DNA of 8,952 bases, from positions 1 through 8,952 of the forward strand of contig CALBMD010000240.1 in assembly GCA_937896265.1 (NCBI GenBank), in the 5' to 3' direction. This stretch comes from an uncultured Pseudomonadota bacterium (GTDB taxonomy: Bacteria; Bdellovibrionota_B; Oligoflexia; Oligoflexales; Bog-1112). Below, piece after piece: positions 1-7,390 of the stretch (its first letter is position 1; the number at the start of each line of letters is the position of its first letter). A program made the position numbers and the translations under genes. A model generated the notes under the pieces. It searched no databases. It was given only the letters and a program-made list of their open reading frames with translations, and was not told the DNA's origin.

Positions 1-567
1 GTTGCTGCTTACTGCTGCTGAGGCCTCAGTGAGAATATCCGCTACCAGCTGATAGTTCTTAGCTGGCAAAACGCCATGTGAGGCAATAGTGTCAAGCCCG
101 ATATAACAGGGCTTTATAGCGCCAGCTAGAGTTTCTTTCACTTCTTGGCGCCCCCAATATTCTAAAAGCACCCACTCCCATCCAAAGATAGGCACAATAG
201 CTTTGAACCCTAGACTCAACGGACCAGTAATTTTGCTATACCTGGCCATAGCAGCATACTTCGCTGCACAGCTGCTACAAGCCGAAACAGCTACTTCTGG
301 TGCTGTTGATATCGTTGTTGGTGTTGGTGATAATGGTGGTGACGTTTTGACTAGAGGCGTCTCTTCATCAGATTCCTCATAAAGAGATTCCTCTAAAACT
401 TCCTGACTTGCTAAAGGTATTGGACTATCCCTTCGCTCAGGTTTATTTTCTGCTTGCAAAATTAAGGCGGCTTCTAGGGTAGCTGCTGATTCTTTTGGTT
501 CATGCTTAGAAGCAAAGACCTGAGCACTAGTCGACGTCAAAAGCCAAATCCAAAGCATCTTCTTCAT
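1..567 (-). CDS. Exported protein of unknown function, N-terminal 189 residues (runs off left edge)
   Basis: The frame stays open from an ATG at 567 to the window edge, so the C-terminus is missing. Residues 1-19 look like a Sec signal peptide (MKKMLWIWLL, cleavage near VFA-S). Residues 20-92 are low-complexity, rich in Glu, Pro, Ser and Thr, and read as a flexible acidic linker. A more ordered part follows from about residue 93, with a CSSC pair (Cys97, Cys100), Cys154 and an aromatic segment near residues 128-138 (GWEWVLLEYW). The start is supported by AGGAGG at 577-582, 9 nt upstream. Start and ribosome site both lie inside the 3' end of the upstream gene, which overlaps by 41 nt, so the two are probably co-transcribed and translationally coupled. 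I do not recognise a family. An envelope or periplasmic role is inferred only from the signal peptide and cysteines. Confidence 0.75.
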   Translation of the reverse strand, partial: MKKMLWIWLLTSTSAQVFASKHEPKESAATLEAALILQAENKPERRDSPIPLASQEVLEESLYEESDEETPLVKTSPPLSPTPTTISTAPEVAVSACSSCAAKYAAMARYSKITGPLSLGFKAIVPIFGWEWVLLEYWGRQEVKETLAGAIKPCYIGLDTIASHGVLPAKNYQLVADILTEASAAVSSN

Positions 568-2923
568 GTGCCTTTCCCTCCTCTAATGCAGCTTCTATCT
601 GCTGCTGTTCCAGCTCTCTTTTAGCTCCCACACGTTGCCTTGCCCGATGTAACCATTTGCGTAACTTGAGGGCTGATTGCAGCCATTTGAAGTTGTGACC
701 AAAAGTAGCTGATGTCAGCTCTTCTAAGCCTTTATCATTGAGCGTTAAATAGACTTTTATCGAATCAGGCAAGAGCTCAAGCCCTACGATCTTTGATTTA
801 GAAGCGTGGATGCCATAATGATCCATAGACTCCAACCCGGCAAGATCCAGTTGCTTCCCTTTTTTCATCTGGGCATCAATAAAATTCATGATCAAACTGA
901 TAATCACATTATCAAATGCTCGAGACAACATAAGCCGAGGGTCAGCATAGCGCTGAAAAAATGCGAGTACCGACTTCTTATCTGCGTTTTGTTTTTTCCC
1001 TGCATAGGAGCTAAAGACATGTAATGAACCTGAATTCAACAGCTCAAGACCTATTTCTAAATCCATGTCTTGCTCAGCATTTGGTAGTACTGCACCGAGC
1101 TTCCACTTTAAGATCTGAACTTTTGGTATCTTAAGACGCAGTTTGTTTTTAATAGCATCATAGCTTAACTTAGGCGCTCCGCCTACTCGAAAGCCCCCTT
1201 TCGAAGCACCATTGCGGCAAGTCTTATTTGAATCCATGGCCATACAGGCTTGGAATGGTTTTTGTTCGTGACTTTGCATTAGCTCCAAATAGCGATTTAT
1301 TGCCTGATAAGATACTTGCACAGATACATCAAAGCTACCAATCTCATCACTAGCATTGGAGTCTATAGCTGGTCGACGCAGCGCTTCTTTCGGATCAAAT
1401 TCGGCAACAATTTGCATTTGCAATGGATTCTTCAGCTCTACCACATTATCTCTGGCAAGACTCACAGTAAGTGGCAATACAGCTTTCTTTGAGCGGGCGG
1501 TGATTTCTTTCTTTAGGCTTTCAATATGCGTGAGGCTATGCACAAGAAACATATCTTGGTAATATTTATTACTGCTAAAATCAAAATCAGAGGCCTTGAT
1601 GCTGGCAAGACTTTGCATTCTATAGACTAACTCAACAACTTGCTCTAACCGGTCGATATCCGCTGACGAATGAGAGCCCGTTATGCCTTTAACAATTGAT
1701 TTAGCATCCTTAAGCATCGATTTAAAATATACATGCCAGCCACTACCAACTAATCTCGTCAAGTAATCGCTTGCAGGTGGTTTTGGTGATCTCTCAGCCT
1801 TAGTCAACTTAGCACCAAGAACAGCTATAGCTTGATCATGAACAGCGGCATCGAGGTTATCTTGCATATGCAAAACAGGAATTTCAATCTTGGTACCTGT
1901 AGCCAATTGAGCATTAGTTAGAGCCGCCTGAAATTTTTGCTGCAAAAATTCCTTTACTCCTTCAGAAATCTGCCCACCAATGAATTCCATCCATGCTGGA
2001 TGCGTCAATATGAGATCATTAAGCAGAGAAACTATAGCAGTTAGTAACCTCTTGGTATCAATATCACCACTCAAGTTTTGCTGAGATCCATAGGTTAAAG
2101 CCGTCAAACGCGCCCTTTGAAAAGAATGCAAAGCTAACCAATATTGACTCACCGAATTAAGCTCATAGACCCTCGGCCATGAAAACCCTTGTCGCTCTGA
2201 GCTAGTAAGAGCTTCCAACCCCTGCATGCCTGTCATCGATACAACATGACCAGAATGAAAGCCAAACCCAGCAACATTTTGTGGAACAATCACTCGCACA
2301 TCATCTAGCACTATCATAGAATCCAGTGAGCGAGCACTGGCATCAAAACGGATACTTAGATTAACATAAGCATTGCGCTTGGTGTTACTAACCAATGAGA
2401 AAACCAACCCCGAAACTTCAACAAGCTTTGTGTTGTCAACATCTTGAATGGAGCCATCGATAAGCACCGTTAGCTTCTTCAGGTCAAAGCGAAAATTACA
2501 ATTCCGTTCTCGACATTGGATCGTTCCTGGCAGAATATCAAATTCGGCGACGCGAAATTTTGAGGCATGAAATTGAGCAGCTCGCGGTTTAATTAGATCA
2601 AGGTTGCATAAACCATTTCGCCTGAAGTTTTTACGCAAATAATTAGGAGGGCCAGGACATTTTTGCCAGGCTTCCTTAAAGCTCATACCTCGAACCGCTT
2701 CATCTGTACATGCACTAATATCTGGCGGTAGTAAAAGAATATCGGGGCCTTGCATCAAGAATCCTTGGAACTGAGCTATGGTTTCTTGCAGATAAGCATC
2801 TTGCATCTGCCTGCTAATATTCTCTATACCGCTACTAGTAATTTCAACGCGGCCAACAAAAGACATTTTGGCATAAGCAATAGTATGGAGAATAAAGGGA
2901 ACACATAGCAAAAGCCTCTTCAT
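527..2923 (-). CDS. Large exported protein of unknown function (798 aa)
   Basis: The first 18 residues form a clear Sec signal peptide (MKRLLLCVPFILHTIAYA). The ATG at 2923 follows AGGGGG by 4 nt and puts the signal peptide at the N-terminus. An in-frame TTG at 2962 would add 13 residues before it and is less likely. The mature protein has five cysteines near the N-terminus (Cys72, 89, 106, 137, 142) and two more at 560 and 569, which suggests disulfides and a periplasmic or surface location. Residues ~120-230 and ~483-735 are rich in alternating beta-type segments. Residues ~290-345 and ~420-480 look helical. The C-terminus (~750-798) is a charged helix ending in an acidic tail. The strand/helix pattern loosely recalls lipid-binding TULIP-type folds, but that is speculation. 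No catalytic motif is visible. It is the first gene of a two-gene unit with the exported protein downstream. Confidence 0.85.
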   Translation of the reverse strand: MKRLLLCVPFILHTIAYAKMSFVGRVEITSSGIENISRQMQDAYLQETIAQFQGFLMQGPDILLLPPDISACTDEAVRGMSFKEAWQKCPGPPNYLRKNFRRNGLCNLDLIKPRAAQFHASKFRVAEFDILPGTIQCRERNCNFRFDLKKLTVLIDGSIQDVDNTKLVEVSGLVFSLVSNTKRNAYVNLSIRFDASARSLDSMIVLDDVRVIVPQNVAGFGFHSGHVVSMTGMQGLEALTSSERQGFSWPRVYELNSVSQYWLALHSFQRARLTALTYGSQQNLSGDIDTKRLLTAIVSLLNDLILTHPAWMEFIGGQISEGVKEFLQQKFQAALTNAQLATGTKIEIPVLHMQDNLDAAVHDQAIAVLGAKLTKAERSPKPPASDYLTRLVGSGWHVYFKSMLKDAKSIVKGITGSHSSADIDRLEQVVELVYRMQSLASIKASDFDFSSNKYYQDMFLVHSLTHIESLKKEITARSKKAVLPLTVSLARDNVVELKNPLQMQIVAEFDPKEALRRPAIDSNASDEIGSFDVSVQVSYQAINRYLELMQSHEQKPFQACMAMDSNKTCRNGASKGGFRVGGAPKLSYDAIKNKLRLKIPKVQILKWKLGAVLPNAEQDMDLEIGLELLNSGSLHVFSSYAGKKQNADKKSVLAFFQRYADPRLMLSRAFDNVIISLIMNFIDAQMKKGKQLDLAGLESMDHYGIHASKSKIVGLELLPDSIKVYLTLNDKGLEELTSATFGHNFKWLQSALKLRKWLHRARQRVGAKRELEQQQIEAALEEGKAHEEDALDLAFDVD

Positions 2924-2942
2924 GAAACCCCCTAAAGGAAAA

Positions 2943-2971
2943 GCTATACAACAGAAATACAATAGCTACAA
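2943..2971 (-). promoter_or_regulatory. Possible promoter of the 798-aa gene
   Basis: On the minus strand TTGTAG (2966-2971) and TATAGC (2943-2948) are separated by 17 nt and would start transcription about 13 nt before the ATG at 2923. Each hexamer matches the sigma-70 consensus only partly (3/6 and 4/6), so this is a weak call. The divergent gene at 3135 must have its own promoter within 2972-3120, where I found no convincing pair of hexamers. Confidence 0.3.
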
Positions 2972-3134
2972 TTTCAAACTTTGAAGGGCGTCGAGCGCTG
3001 GATCTTAAAAATCATCTACAAGGCATACATTTTTCCAAAAATGAAACTGAAACCACTACTCTCTCCTTAAAAAGACTAGCTTTCATAGAACTATTTTGTA
3101 AGATTAACCCCCTAATTAAAACTAAGGAGACTCG

Positions 3135-4058
3135 ATGCGTAGTTGGATACTCTCTCTATCAGCACTGCTAACTAGCGTTACTTTTGCTGCTGCAAATGAT
3201 CCTTTTCCTGAGTACGCTCAACAGAACCCTTCTAAGCGACCAAGTATTTTCTGGAAACAGTTTGGCTCTTACTTTTTACCTGGCTTGGGTCAGTATATTG
3301 ATGGCCAACCAACATACGGCGCAGCTTATACCACATCAGCTGTATTAGGACTTAGCCTCGTAAATGCTACAAAGACAGAAGTCAAAAAAGAAAAAGACAG
3401 GGCCCCTGGTGAGCCTAGGGAAGATAACTTCGGCTATGCCATACTAGGCTATAAAATGTATGACACAGCTGGATCTTTTAGCGCTTATCAGAGTTTTCGT
3501 TCCGCTGTGCGTAGTAGAAAAGATGATTTTTCTTTTTTATCTAAAGAAGAATCGCTAACAAGTATCGCTTTAGCTCCCTTTGACTTTGACCATGCTATGC
3601 ACCCGCGTGTCTTTATCCCGCTAGTTCTCGCCTCTGTTGCAGCAGCATTTTCTAGAGATATGTCTGATGTGACATTTACACAACCTTATGCTGAGAGGTT
3701 TGTTTCAACATTAGGAGTATCCTATGGTGCAGGGATTGGAGAAGAAGCCATCTTTCGCGGCTGGCTTATGCCAATTTCTCACTATGCTTTTTCAAGCCCT
3801 CATTGGGCAAATGCTTTTCAAGCCACCATCTTTGGCCTTGCTCACTATGGGCCACAAAACAAAGCCCCTGTATTTCAAACGTTGGCCGGTGGCTACTTAG
3901 GTTGGATCTGCCAATCAAATGGTTATTCGCTTAGAGAAAGTGCCTTCTTGCATTTCTGGTGGGATATCATAGCGATCGGCAATACCTACGTTCTAAATAC
4001 TACTAGTACAGAGAAAAAACCAATGCAGCTGACTCTACTTAACCTACCTCTACCCTAA
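3135..4058 (+). CDS. CPBP-family intramembrane metalloprotease (CAAX protease/Abi type), 307 aa
   Basis: The C-terminal half carries the motifs of the CPBP (CAAX protease and bacteriocin-processing) family: EExxxR at 203-208 (GEEAIFRG), FxxxH at 233-237 (FGLAH) and a third motif HxxxD at 273-277 (HFWWD). In the family these residues bind the catalytic metal within the membrane. Substrates are known for few members, and none can be named here. Residues 1-20 look like a signal peptide or first membrane segment. Residues 43-75 contain a PGLGQ-x(3)-G motif followed by a hydrophobic stretch, resembling small membrane domains of the DUF5683 type. A charged stretch (~82-97) and a hydrophobic stretch (~159-172) precede the protease core. 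The start follows AAGGAG (3124-3129) by 5 nt. It is transcribed alone, divergent from the 798-aa gene and convergent with the lipoprotein gene. Confidence 0.85.
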   Translation: MRSWILSLSALLTSVTFAAANDPFPEYAQQNPSKRPSIFWKQFGSYFLPGLGQYIDGQPTYGAAYTTSAVLGLSLVNATKTEVKKEKDRAPGEPREDNFGYAILGYKMYDTAGSFSAYQSFRSAVRSRKDDFSFLSKEESLTSIALAPFDFDHAMHPRVFIPLVLASVAAAFSRDMSDVTFTQPYAERFVSTLGVSYGAGIGEEAIFRGWLMPISHYAFSSPHWANAFQATIFGLAHYGPQNKAPVFQTLAGGYLGWICQSNGYSLRESAFLHFWWDIIAIGNTYVLNTTSTEKKPMQLTLLNLPLP

Positions 4059-4063
4059 ATACT

Positions 4064-4129
4064 CGCTAGCGCGAATTTACGAAACAAACGCGTGCTGCAA
4101 CGCCGCCATTTTTGCATTTCGCGCCAGCG
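4064..4129. repeat. Large imperfect inverted repeat between convergent genes (REP-like or bidirectional terminator)
   Basis: CGCT-A-GCGCGAA (4064-4075) pairs with TTCGCGC-C-AGCG (4118-4129): 11 base pairs with a single A/C mismatch. The 42-nt interior contains another pairing, TGCAA with TTGCA. The block is far richer in GC than its surroundings and CCAGCG occurs twice near its right side (4124-4141). It lies between the stop codons of two convergent genes, where a shared terminator or a REP/BIME-like element would be expected. Neither strand has a clear T-run after the stem, so a simple Rho-independent terminator is not well supported. Confidence 0.55.
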
Positions 4130-4142
4130 CCTTTGCCAGCGA

Positions 4143-4694
4143 TTAAATGCTCTTCTTAATCCAGCTTACTACGCGACCCAAAAGAGGTGCTTCCTCAAGT
4201 AACTCACTTAAATCCCAGTAGTCTTGCTGAAAGACAATCATTCCCTTGAGGTTAACAATAATATCTGACATGCCTACATAATCTAAAACATCGCCTCCCA
4301 CGTTACGCTGCAGATGCATGATCCAGCGAATATAAGTGTGAGACCCTGAATGAGCCACATCAACAATGTCAAATTTGCATGAGCCGACACCTTCAATGCT
4401 ACGTGCGAAATAATCTTCCATTTCTCTCAGCCCTTTAACTTCGCGCACGTTATCGCGAAAATAAGCCCCCTCGGCATAGAGATCTCGAAAGTAAGTCTTT
4501 ACTCGCTCAGTAGAAAAGTCTTTGAAGAAAAATCTGAATTTTTCAATAGTCGCAGCACGATGCTGGATATCAGCCACATCTCCTGTCTCTGCTTTTTGTA
4601 GTGCTGAGATATAACTAAGCATTCGTTCTTGATTTGACGGCACAGAAGTGCACCCCATTAATAAGCTAGCTAGCAAAAAAATCTTAGGTCCCAC
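4143..4694 (-). CDS. SnoaL/NTF2-like domain lipoprotein, 183 aa
   Basis: The N-terminus is a lipoprotein signal with lipobox LLMGC (residues 11-15). Cys15 would be lipidated, and Thr at +2 favours the outer membrane in enterobacterial sorting rules. Residues ~46-165 fit a SnoaL/nuclear transport factor 2-like cone fold: an N-terminal helix, the segment LYAEGAYFRDN (72-82) with the following KGLREMEDYF, and a C-terminal strand pair ending in QDYWD (157-161), a pattern common in the SnoaL-like group. The fold serves enzymes, binding proteins and immunity proteins alike, so function is open. The start is GTG at 4694, with AAGGAGG 4 nt upstream; an ATG 4 nt further upstream is in another frame. 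The gene is on the same strand as the ABC operon, 129 nt downstream of it, with a stem-loop between. A weak TTGACC box (4737-4742) hints at its own promoter. Confidence 0.8.
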   Translation of the reverse strand: MGPKIFLLASLLMGCTSVPSNQERMLSYISALQKAETGDVADIQHRAATIEKFRFFFKDFSTERVKTYFRDLYAEGAYFRDNVREVKGLREMEDYFARSIEGVGSCKFDIVDVAHSGSHTYIRWIMHLQRNVGGDVLDYVGMSDIIVNLKGMIVFQQDYWDLSELLEEAPLLGRVVSWIKKSI

Positions 4695-4784
4695 ACATCC
4701 TCCTTTTTACCCTAATTTCCCACGGTAATCCCTATGGGTCAAGAGATACACATCGTTGTGAAGCAAGCAGTAAGAATGTAGGTT

Positions 4785-4813
4785 GGGAGGAAAACTTTCA
4801 GAGGCTTCCTCCC
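4785..4813 (-). terminator. Stem-loop after the ABC operon (terminator-like)
   Basis: GGGAGGAA (4785-4792) and TTCCTCCC (4806-4813) form a perfect 8-bp stem with a 13-nt loop, 10 nt past the ATPase stop codon. On the minus strand no T-run follows, so it may be a Rho-dependent end, a 3' stabilising hairpin or a partial read-through point into the lipoprotein gene. A T5 run (4821-4825) follows it on the plus strand, but no plus-strand gene precedes it. Confidence 0.45.
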
Positions 4814-4823
4814 ACAAGCATTT

Positions 4824-5462
4824 TTAAGAAAGGCAGCCTGCCTCTAGCTTTAACACGCGAGCTGTTGAAGATGAAATTTCATTCAAACGATGCGTAATAG
4901 TGATCGATGCCTGCGCAAGGCGCTCCGTCGCCTCTACAATATGCTGCGCATTGACTATATCTATTGCCGATGTATGCTCATCAAGAATAAGAAGTTCGGG
5001 TGGCTTAATAAGAATCATCGCTAAAGCTAGTGCTTGACGCTCTCCCCCTGACAAAAAAGCAGCCCTTTTTTTAAGATGCTTTGACAGGCCTGGGCGAATC
5101 TGCTCAAGAAAAGCGCTAGAAAAGCAAGAGACGCCAGCAAAACGTGCAGCAAGCTGCATATTTTCTTGTACTGTCAGATCTAAGAACACATAGCGAGAAG
5201 AATCTTGCCCCAAAATACGAATGAGATTACGTCGCTTTTCTGGGGTATAAGAGGAAATTGCTTTACCAGCAAGCAAAATTTCACCAGAACTCGCTGTCAT
5301 CTGACCAACAAGACATTTTACCAAACTGCTCTTACCAGAGCCATTGGCACCAATTAATGCTATGCGTTCCAATGCATCGAGGTTAAAAGAAACTTTTTCC
5401 AAAATAGGACGTTCAACCCCAGGAACCCTTAGCGTCAAATTGTGGATTTCAAGTAATTTCAT
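4824..5462 (-). CDS. ABC transporter ATP-binding protein (TrpXYZ-type importer), 212 aa
   Basis: This is the ATPase that powers uptake through the permease encoded just upstream. All nucleotide-binding motifs are present: Walker A GANGSGKS (38-45), Q-loop Gln86, signature LSGGERQ (137-143), Walker B LLILDE (157-162), a D-loop reading SAID (165-168) and the switch His191 in THR. At 212 residues it is a compact single domain with no fused membrane part. The ATG (5462) overlaps the permease TGA as ATGA, and GGGAGG lies 5 nt upstream of it, so translation is coupled. It is the last gene of the operon. In the known group (COG1101 ATPase with COG4120 permease and COG2984 receptor) characterised members import tryptophan or tyrosine, but the substrate here cannot be read from this subunit. 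Confidence 0.93.
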   Translation of the reverse strand: MKLLEIHNLTLRVPGVERPILEKVSFNLDALERIALIGANGSGKSSLVKCLVGQMTASSGEILLAGKAISSYTPEKRRNLIRILGQDSSRYVFLDLTVQENMQLAARFAGVSCFSSAFLEQIRPGLSKHLKKRAAFLSGGERQALALAMILIKPPELLILDEHTSAIDIVNAQHIVEATERLAQASITITHRLNEISSSTARVLKLEAGCLS

Positions 5463-6313
5463 GACATCCTCCCTGCCATCTGACTGCGGCTACTAGCTAC
5501 CATAAAGATAGTTAGAGACACACCTAAGAACAATTTCAAATGAAAAGGATCTAGGCCTGCTTGCATAAGACAACTCATCAGCATGAAATAAATAGCTACA
5601 CCCACAGCAACGAAAACGCTTGCTAGACTAAGCTCAACTAGTGGCGAGGCTAAATAACGAGGTACTAACTGTAAACCAATAACAACCGTGCCAATACCAA
5701 CAAGTACAACACCTTGTCCCATGCGACAATCAACATAGTCATTTAAATCTGCCGTTAAACAACCCGATATTCCAGCTAAACTGTTGCAAATAAAAAGACC
5801 AACCCGGCGGCAACGCTCTTCTTTTTGGCTCATATCACGGAGAAGATAGCGGTTAGAGCCAAAAGCCCGCAAATAAGAGCCTAAGGGACTGATAAGTCCA
5901 CCTAGAAACACAATATAAATAAAAATAGTGATAGCAAAATACACAACACCGCTTGCTAGTACGTCTCCCAAATGAGGGTAGTCACTAAGACCAAAATTGG
6001 GTTTACCCAAAATCAATAGATTAAGACTAAACAAGCAATAAGACACCAAGATACCAGCCAAAAGGGGAGAAATACGCTCTTCTTTTTGCACTAAAGCGGT
6101 AATTACTCCTGCACTTCCTGCTGCAAATACTCCTAGCACTAAGGCTGCTGGTAACGGAAAACCATATTCCAATAGTCTGGCAAAAACAGCTGGTGCTAAC
6201 ACAAACGAACCATCAACAGTCAAATCGGTAATTTTCAATACTGAGTAACTCAGGAAAATTCCCAGAGCCATTGGCAAAAAAACAAGGATCTGCTCTAAGC
6301 ATCCTAGAATCAT
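5459..6313 (-). CDS. ABC transporter permease (TrpXYZ/COG4120-type, BPD_transp_2 family), 284 aa
   Basis: This is an inner-membrane subunit with about eight or nine hydrophobic segments (roughly 8-24, 36-48, 55-77, 84-103, 121-142, 171-188, 200-216, 226-248, 259-274). The motif DLTVDGSF (30-37) is typical of permeases in this uncharacterised-importer/TrpY group, and RAFGSN (149-154) matches the RAxGxN cytoplasmic-loop motif of branched-chain-type permeases that contacts the ATPase. Length is normal for the family. ATG at 6313 overlaps the TGA of the receptor gene (ATGA), with GGAGG 7 nt upstream. The 3' end overlaps the ATPase start in the same way. The permease probably works as a homodimer, because no second permease gene is present in the operon. 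Confidence 0.9.
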   Translation of the reverse strand: MILGCLEQILVFLPMALGIFLSYSVLKITDLTVDGSFVLAPAVFARLLEYGFPLPAALVLGVFAAGSAGVITALVQKEERISPLLAGILVSYCLFSLNLLILGKPNFGLSDYPHLGDVLASGVVYFAITIFIYIVFLGGLISPLGSYLRAFGSNRYLLRDMSQKEERCRRVGLFICNSLAGISGCLTADLNDYVDCRMGQGVVLVGIGTVVIGLQLVPRYLASPLVELSLASVFVAVGVAIYFMLMSCLMQAGLDPFHLKLFLGVSLTIFMVASSRSQMAGRMS

Positions 6314-7275
6314 TTTTTGCCTCCAATTTTTCTAATACCAAAACCAGCCTTGCTCAATGCCTTAACAACAGATGGGTGCTGTTGCTCAAAATCAGGGCGA
6401 GCCATGACTTGCGCATCCTCAGCAAGACTTACCAAAGGCGTTGGCTTTTCACCACGAGACAGTTGTAAAGCTACCTTCGCTCCGGCTATTCCGATCTGCG
6501 ACTCTGAAACACCAAGAGCAAAATCAGCGCCATCAATAACAGAACCTTCATCGCTAGCAATAAGAAGCATCTTGCGTTGATCTGCAATCTTACGTAAGGA
6601 TCGAATACCTGCTACGACCATGTGATCTTTGAGGACAAACAAAGCTTGAGCATCGGAGTGAATAGCTTTACCACTAGTGTAGATTTCTTGCTGAGTATGA
6701 ACGAGAATCTTTTGCACGATAAATCCATGCACAGCAGCAGCTTTTTCTAGCTCCTTAATATCTGCAACTATCCTCTCATCAGGAGAGTAGATGACCGCAA
6801 TTTTTTTAGGTTTCCCTAGCGCTTTTTTGATCATCTCAGCATGCTTGGTTATAGGAATCCCATCTAACACCTGATAAGTACCCTCTTTTAAAGCCAAAGA
6901 GAGGTTTTGATCAACAGCTAGGGATAAAAGCTTTTGCTTAATGCTCCCCTTATCTTTCAATATTTTAGCGGCAAGGCGAGAGGCAGTTGTCCCGATTGGT
7001 GCCAAGATATCGGTACCAGCAAGGGTATTTTGCAGTAAAATAGCACGCATAGCTGCTTCATCACCTTGAGCATTCACTACTTTGACACGAAGACGTCCTT
7101 GAGTCGCAGTCTCTGTAAATCCACGAGCAATTTCTTCTAAAGCTTGGTGATGAATTGGTAAGATTAAAGTTACAGAAAGATCAGTTGCAAAAAGATAAGC
7201 AGAATTTAAGAGAAGAATTAAAACAATAAATCTAGCAGATTGACGAGCTACGCCAAACCAACCTCCGAGCTCCAC
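6310..7275 (-). CDS. ABC transporter substrate-binding protein (PF04392/COG2984 type), 321 aa
   Basis: This is the periplasmic receptor of the importer. A basic N-region followed by a hydrophobic core (FIVLILLLNSAYLFA, 16-30) forms a signal peptide, with cleavage near LFA-T. There is no lipobox, so it should be soluble. The mature part has the two-lobe pattern of the family: SVTLILPIHHQALEEI near 34-49, DILAPIGTTASRLA (89-102), the inter-lobe strand KIAVIYSPDE (158-167), and IASDEGSVIDGADFALGVS (239-257) followed by QIG (260-262), a well-conserved block. Characterised relatives bind tryptophan or tyrosine; the ligand here is not determined. The start is GTG at 7275 with AGGGA 7 nt upstream, a modest site. 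A much better ribosome site precedes a different-frame ORF at 7318 that overlaps this start. It is the first gene of the operon. Confidence 0.9.
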   Translation of the reverse strand: MELGGWFGVARQSARFIVLILLLNSAYLFATDLSVTLILPIHHQALEEIARGFTETATQGRLRVKVVNAQGDEAAMRAILLQNTLAGTDILAPIGTTASRLAAKILKDKGSIKQKLLSLAVDQNLSLALKEGTYQVLDGIPITKHAEMIKKALGKPKKIAVIYSPDERIVADIKELEKAAAVHGFIVQKILVHTQQEIYTSGKAIHSDAQALFVLKDHMVVAGIRSLRKIADQRKMLLIASDEGSVIDGADFALGVSESQIGIAGAKVALQLSRGEKPTPLVSLAEDAQVMARPDFEQQHPSVVKALSKAGFGIRKIGGKK

Positions 7276-7318
7276 ATATAATTCCCTGTTTTGCTACGTA
7301 GTTTTTGTTGGTACTCAT
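7232..7318 (-). CDS. Possible 28-aa leader ORF overlapping the receptor gene start
   Basis: ATG at 7318 is preceded by AAAGGAG with 5 nt spacing, the strongest ribosome site in this region. It opens a 28-codon frame (MSTNKNYVAKQGIICG...) that ends in TAG at 7232-7234, overlapping the GTG start of the substrate-binding gene by 44 nt in another frame. It could be a leader peptide that couples or modulates translation of the importer. It could also mark an old or erroneous frameshift, with 7318 as the original start of the receptor. The peptide has one Trp and one Tyr, not the runs expected of an attenuator. It resembles no protein I know. Confidence 0.35.
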   Translation of the reverse strand: MSTNKNYVAKQGIICGARRLVWRSSSIC

Positions 7319-7384
7319 TTTAGCTCCTTTTTAAATATGCTAGGCTTCACCTATAACCTAATTTAGAAACACTTGGCAAGATTT

Positions 7385-7390
7385 ATTATA
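7385..7390 (-). promoter_or_regulatory. -10 box of a likely promoter for the ABC operon
   Basis: A perfect TATAAT lies on the minus strand about 67 nt upstream of the ATG at 7318 and 110 nt upstream of the GTG at 7275. No good -35 hexamer is present at 16-18 nt (CCACCT at 17), which suggests an activated promoter or a chance match. The predicted start near 7378 coincides with a TTGGCA motif (7373-7378). Confidence 0.4.

Noticed and set aside
806..1562. Plus-strand ORFs at 806-1024 and 1356-1562
   Set aside because: They lie antisense within the long well-supported gene and have no protein-like composition or domain.
2924..2962. In-frame TTG start at 2962 for the 798-aa gene
   Set aside because: It would place 13 residues before an otherwise clean signal peptide. 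The ATG at 2923 has its own AGGGGG site.
6271..6580. Plus-strand ORFs at 6271-6468 and 6317-6580
   Set aside because: They are antisense to the receptor and permease genes, whose family motifs are clear.
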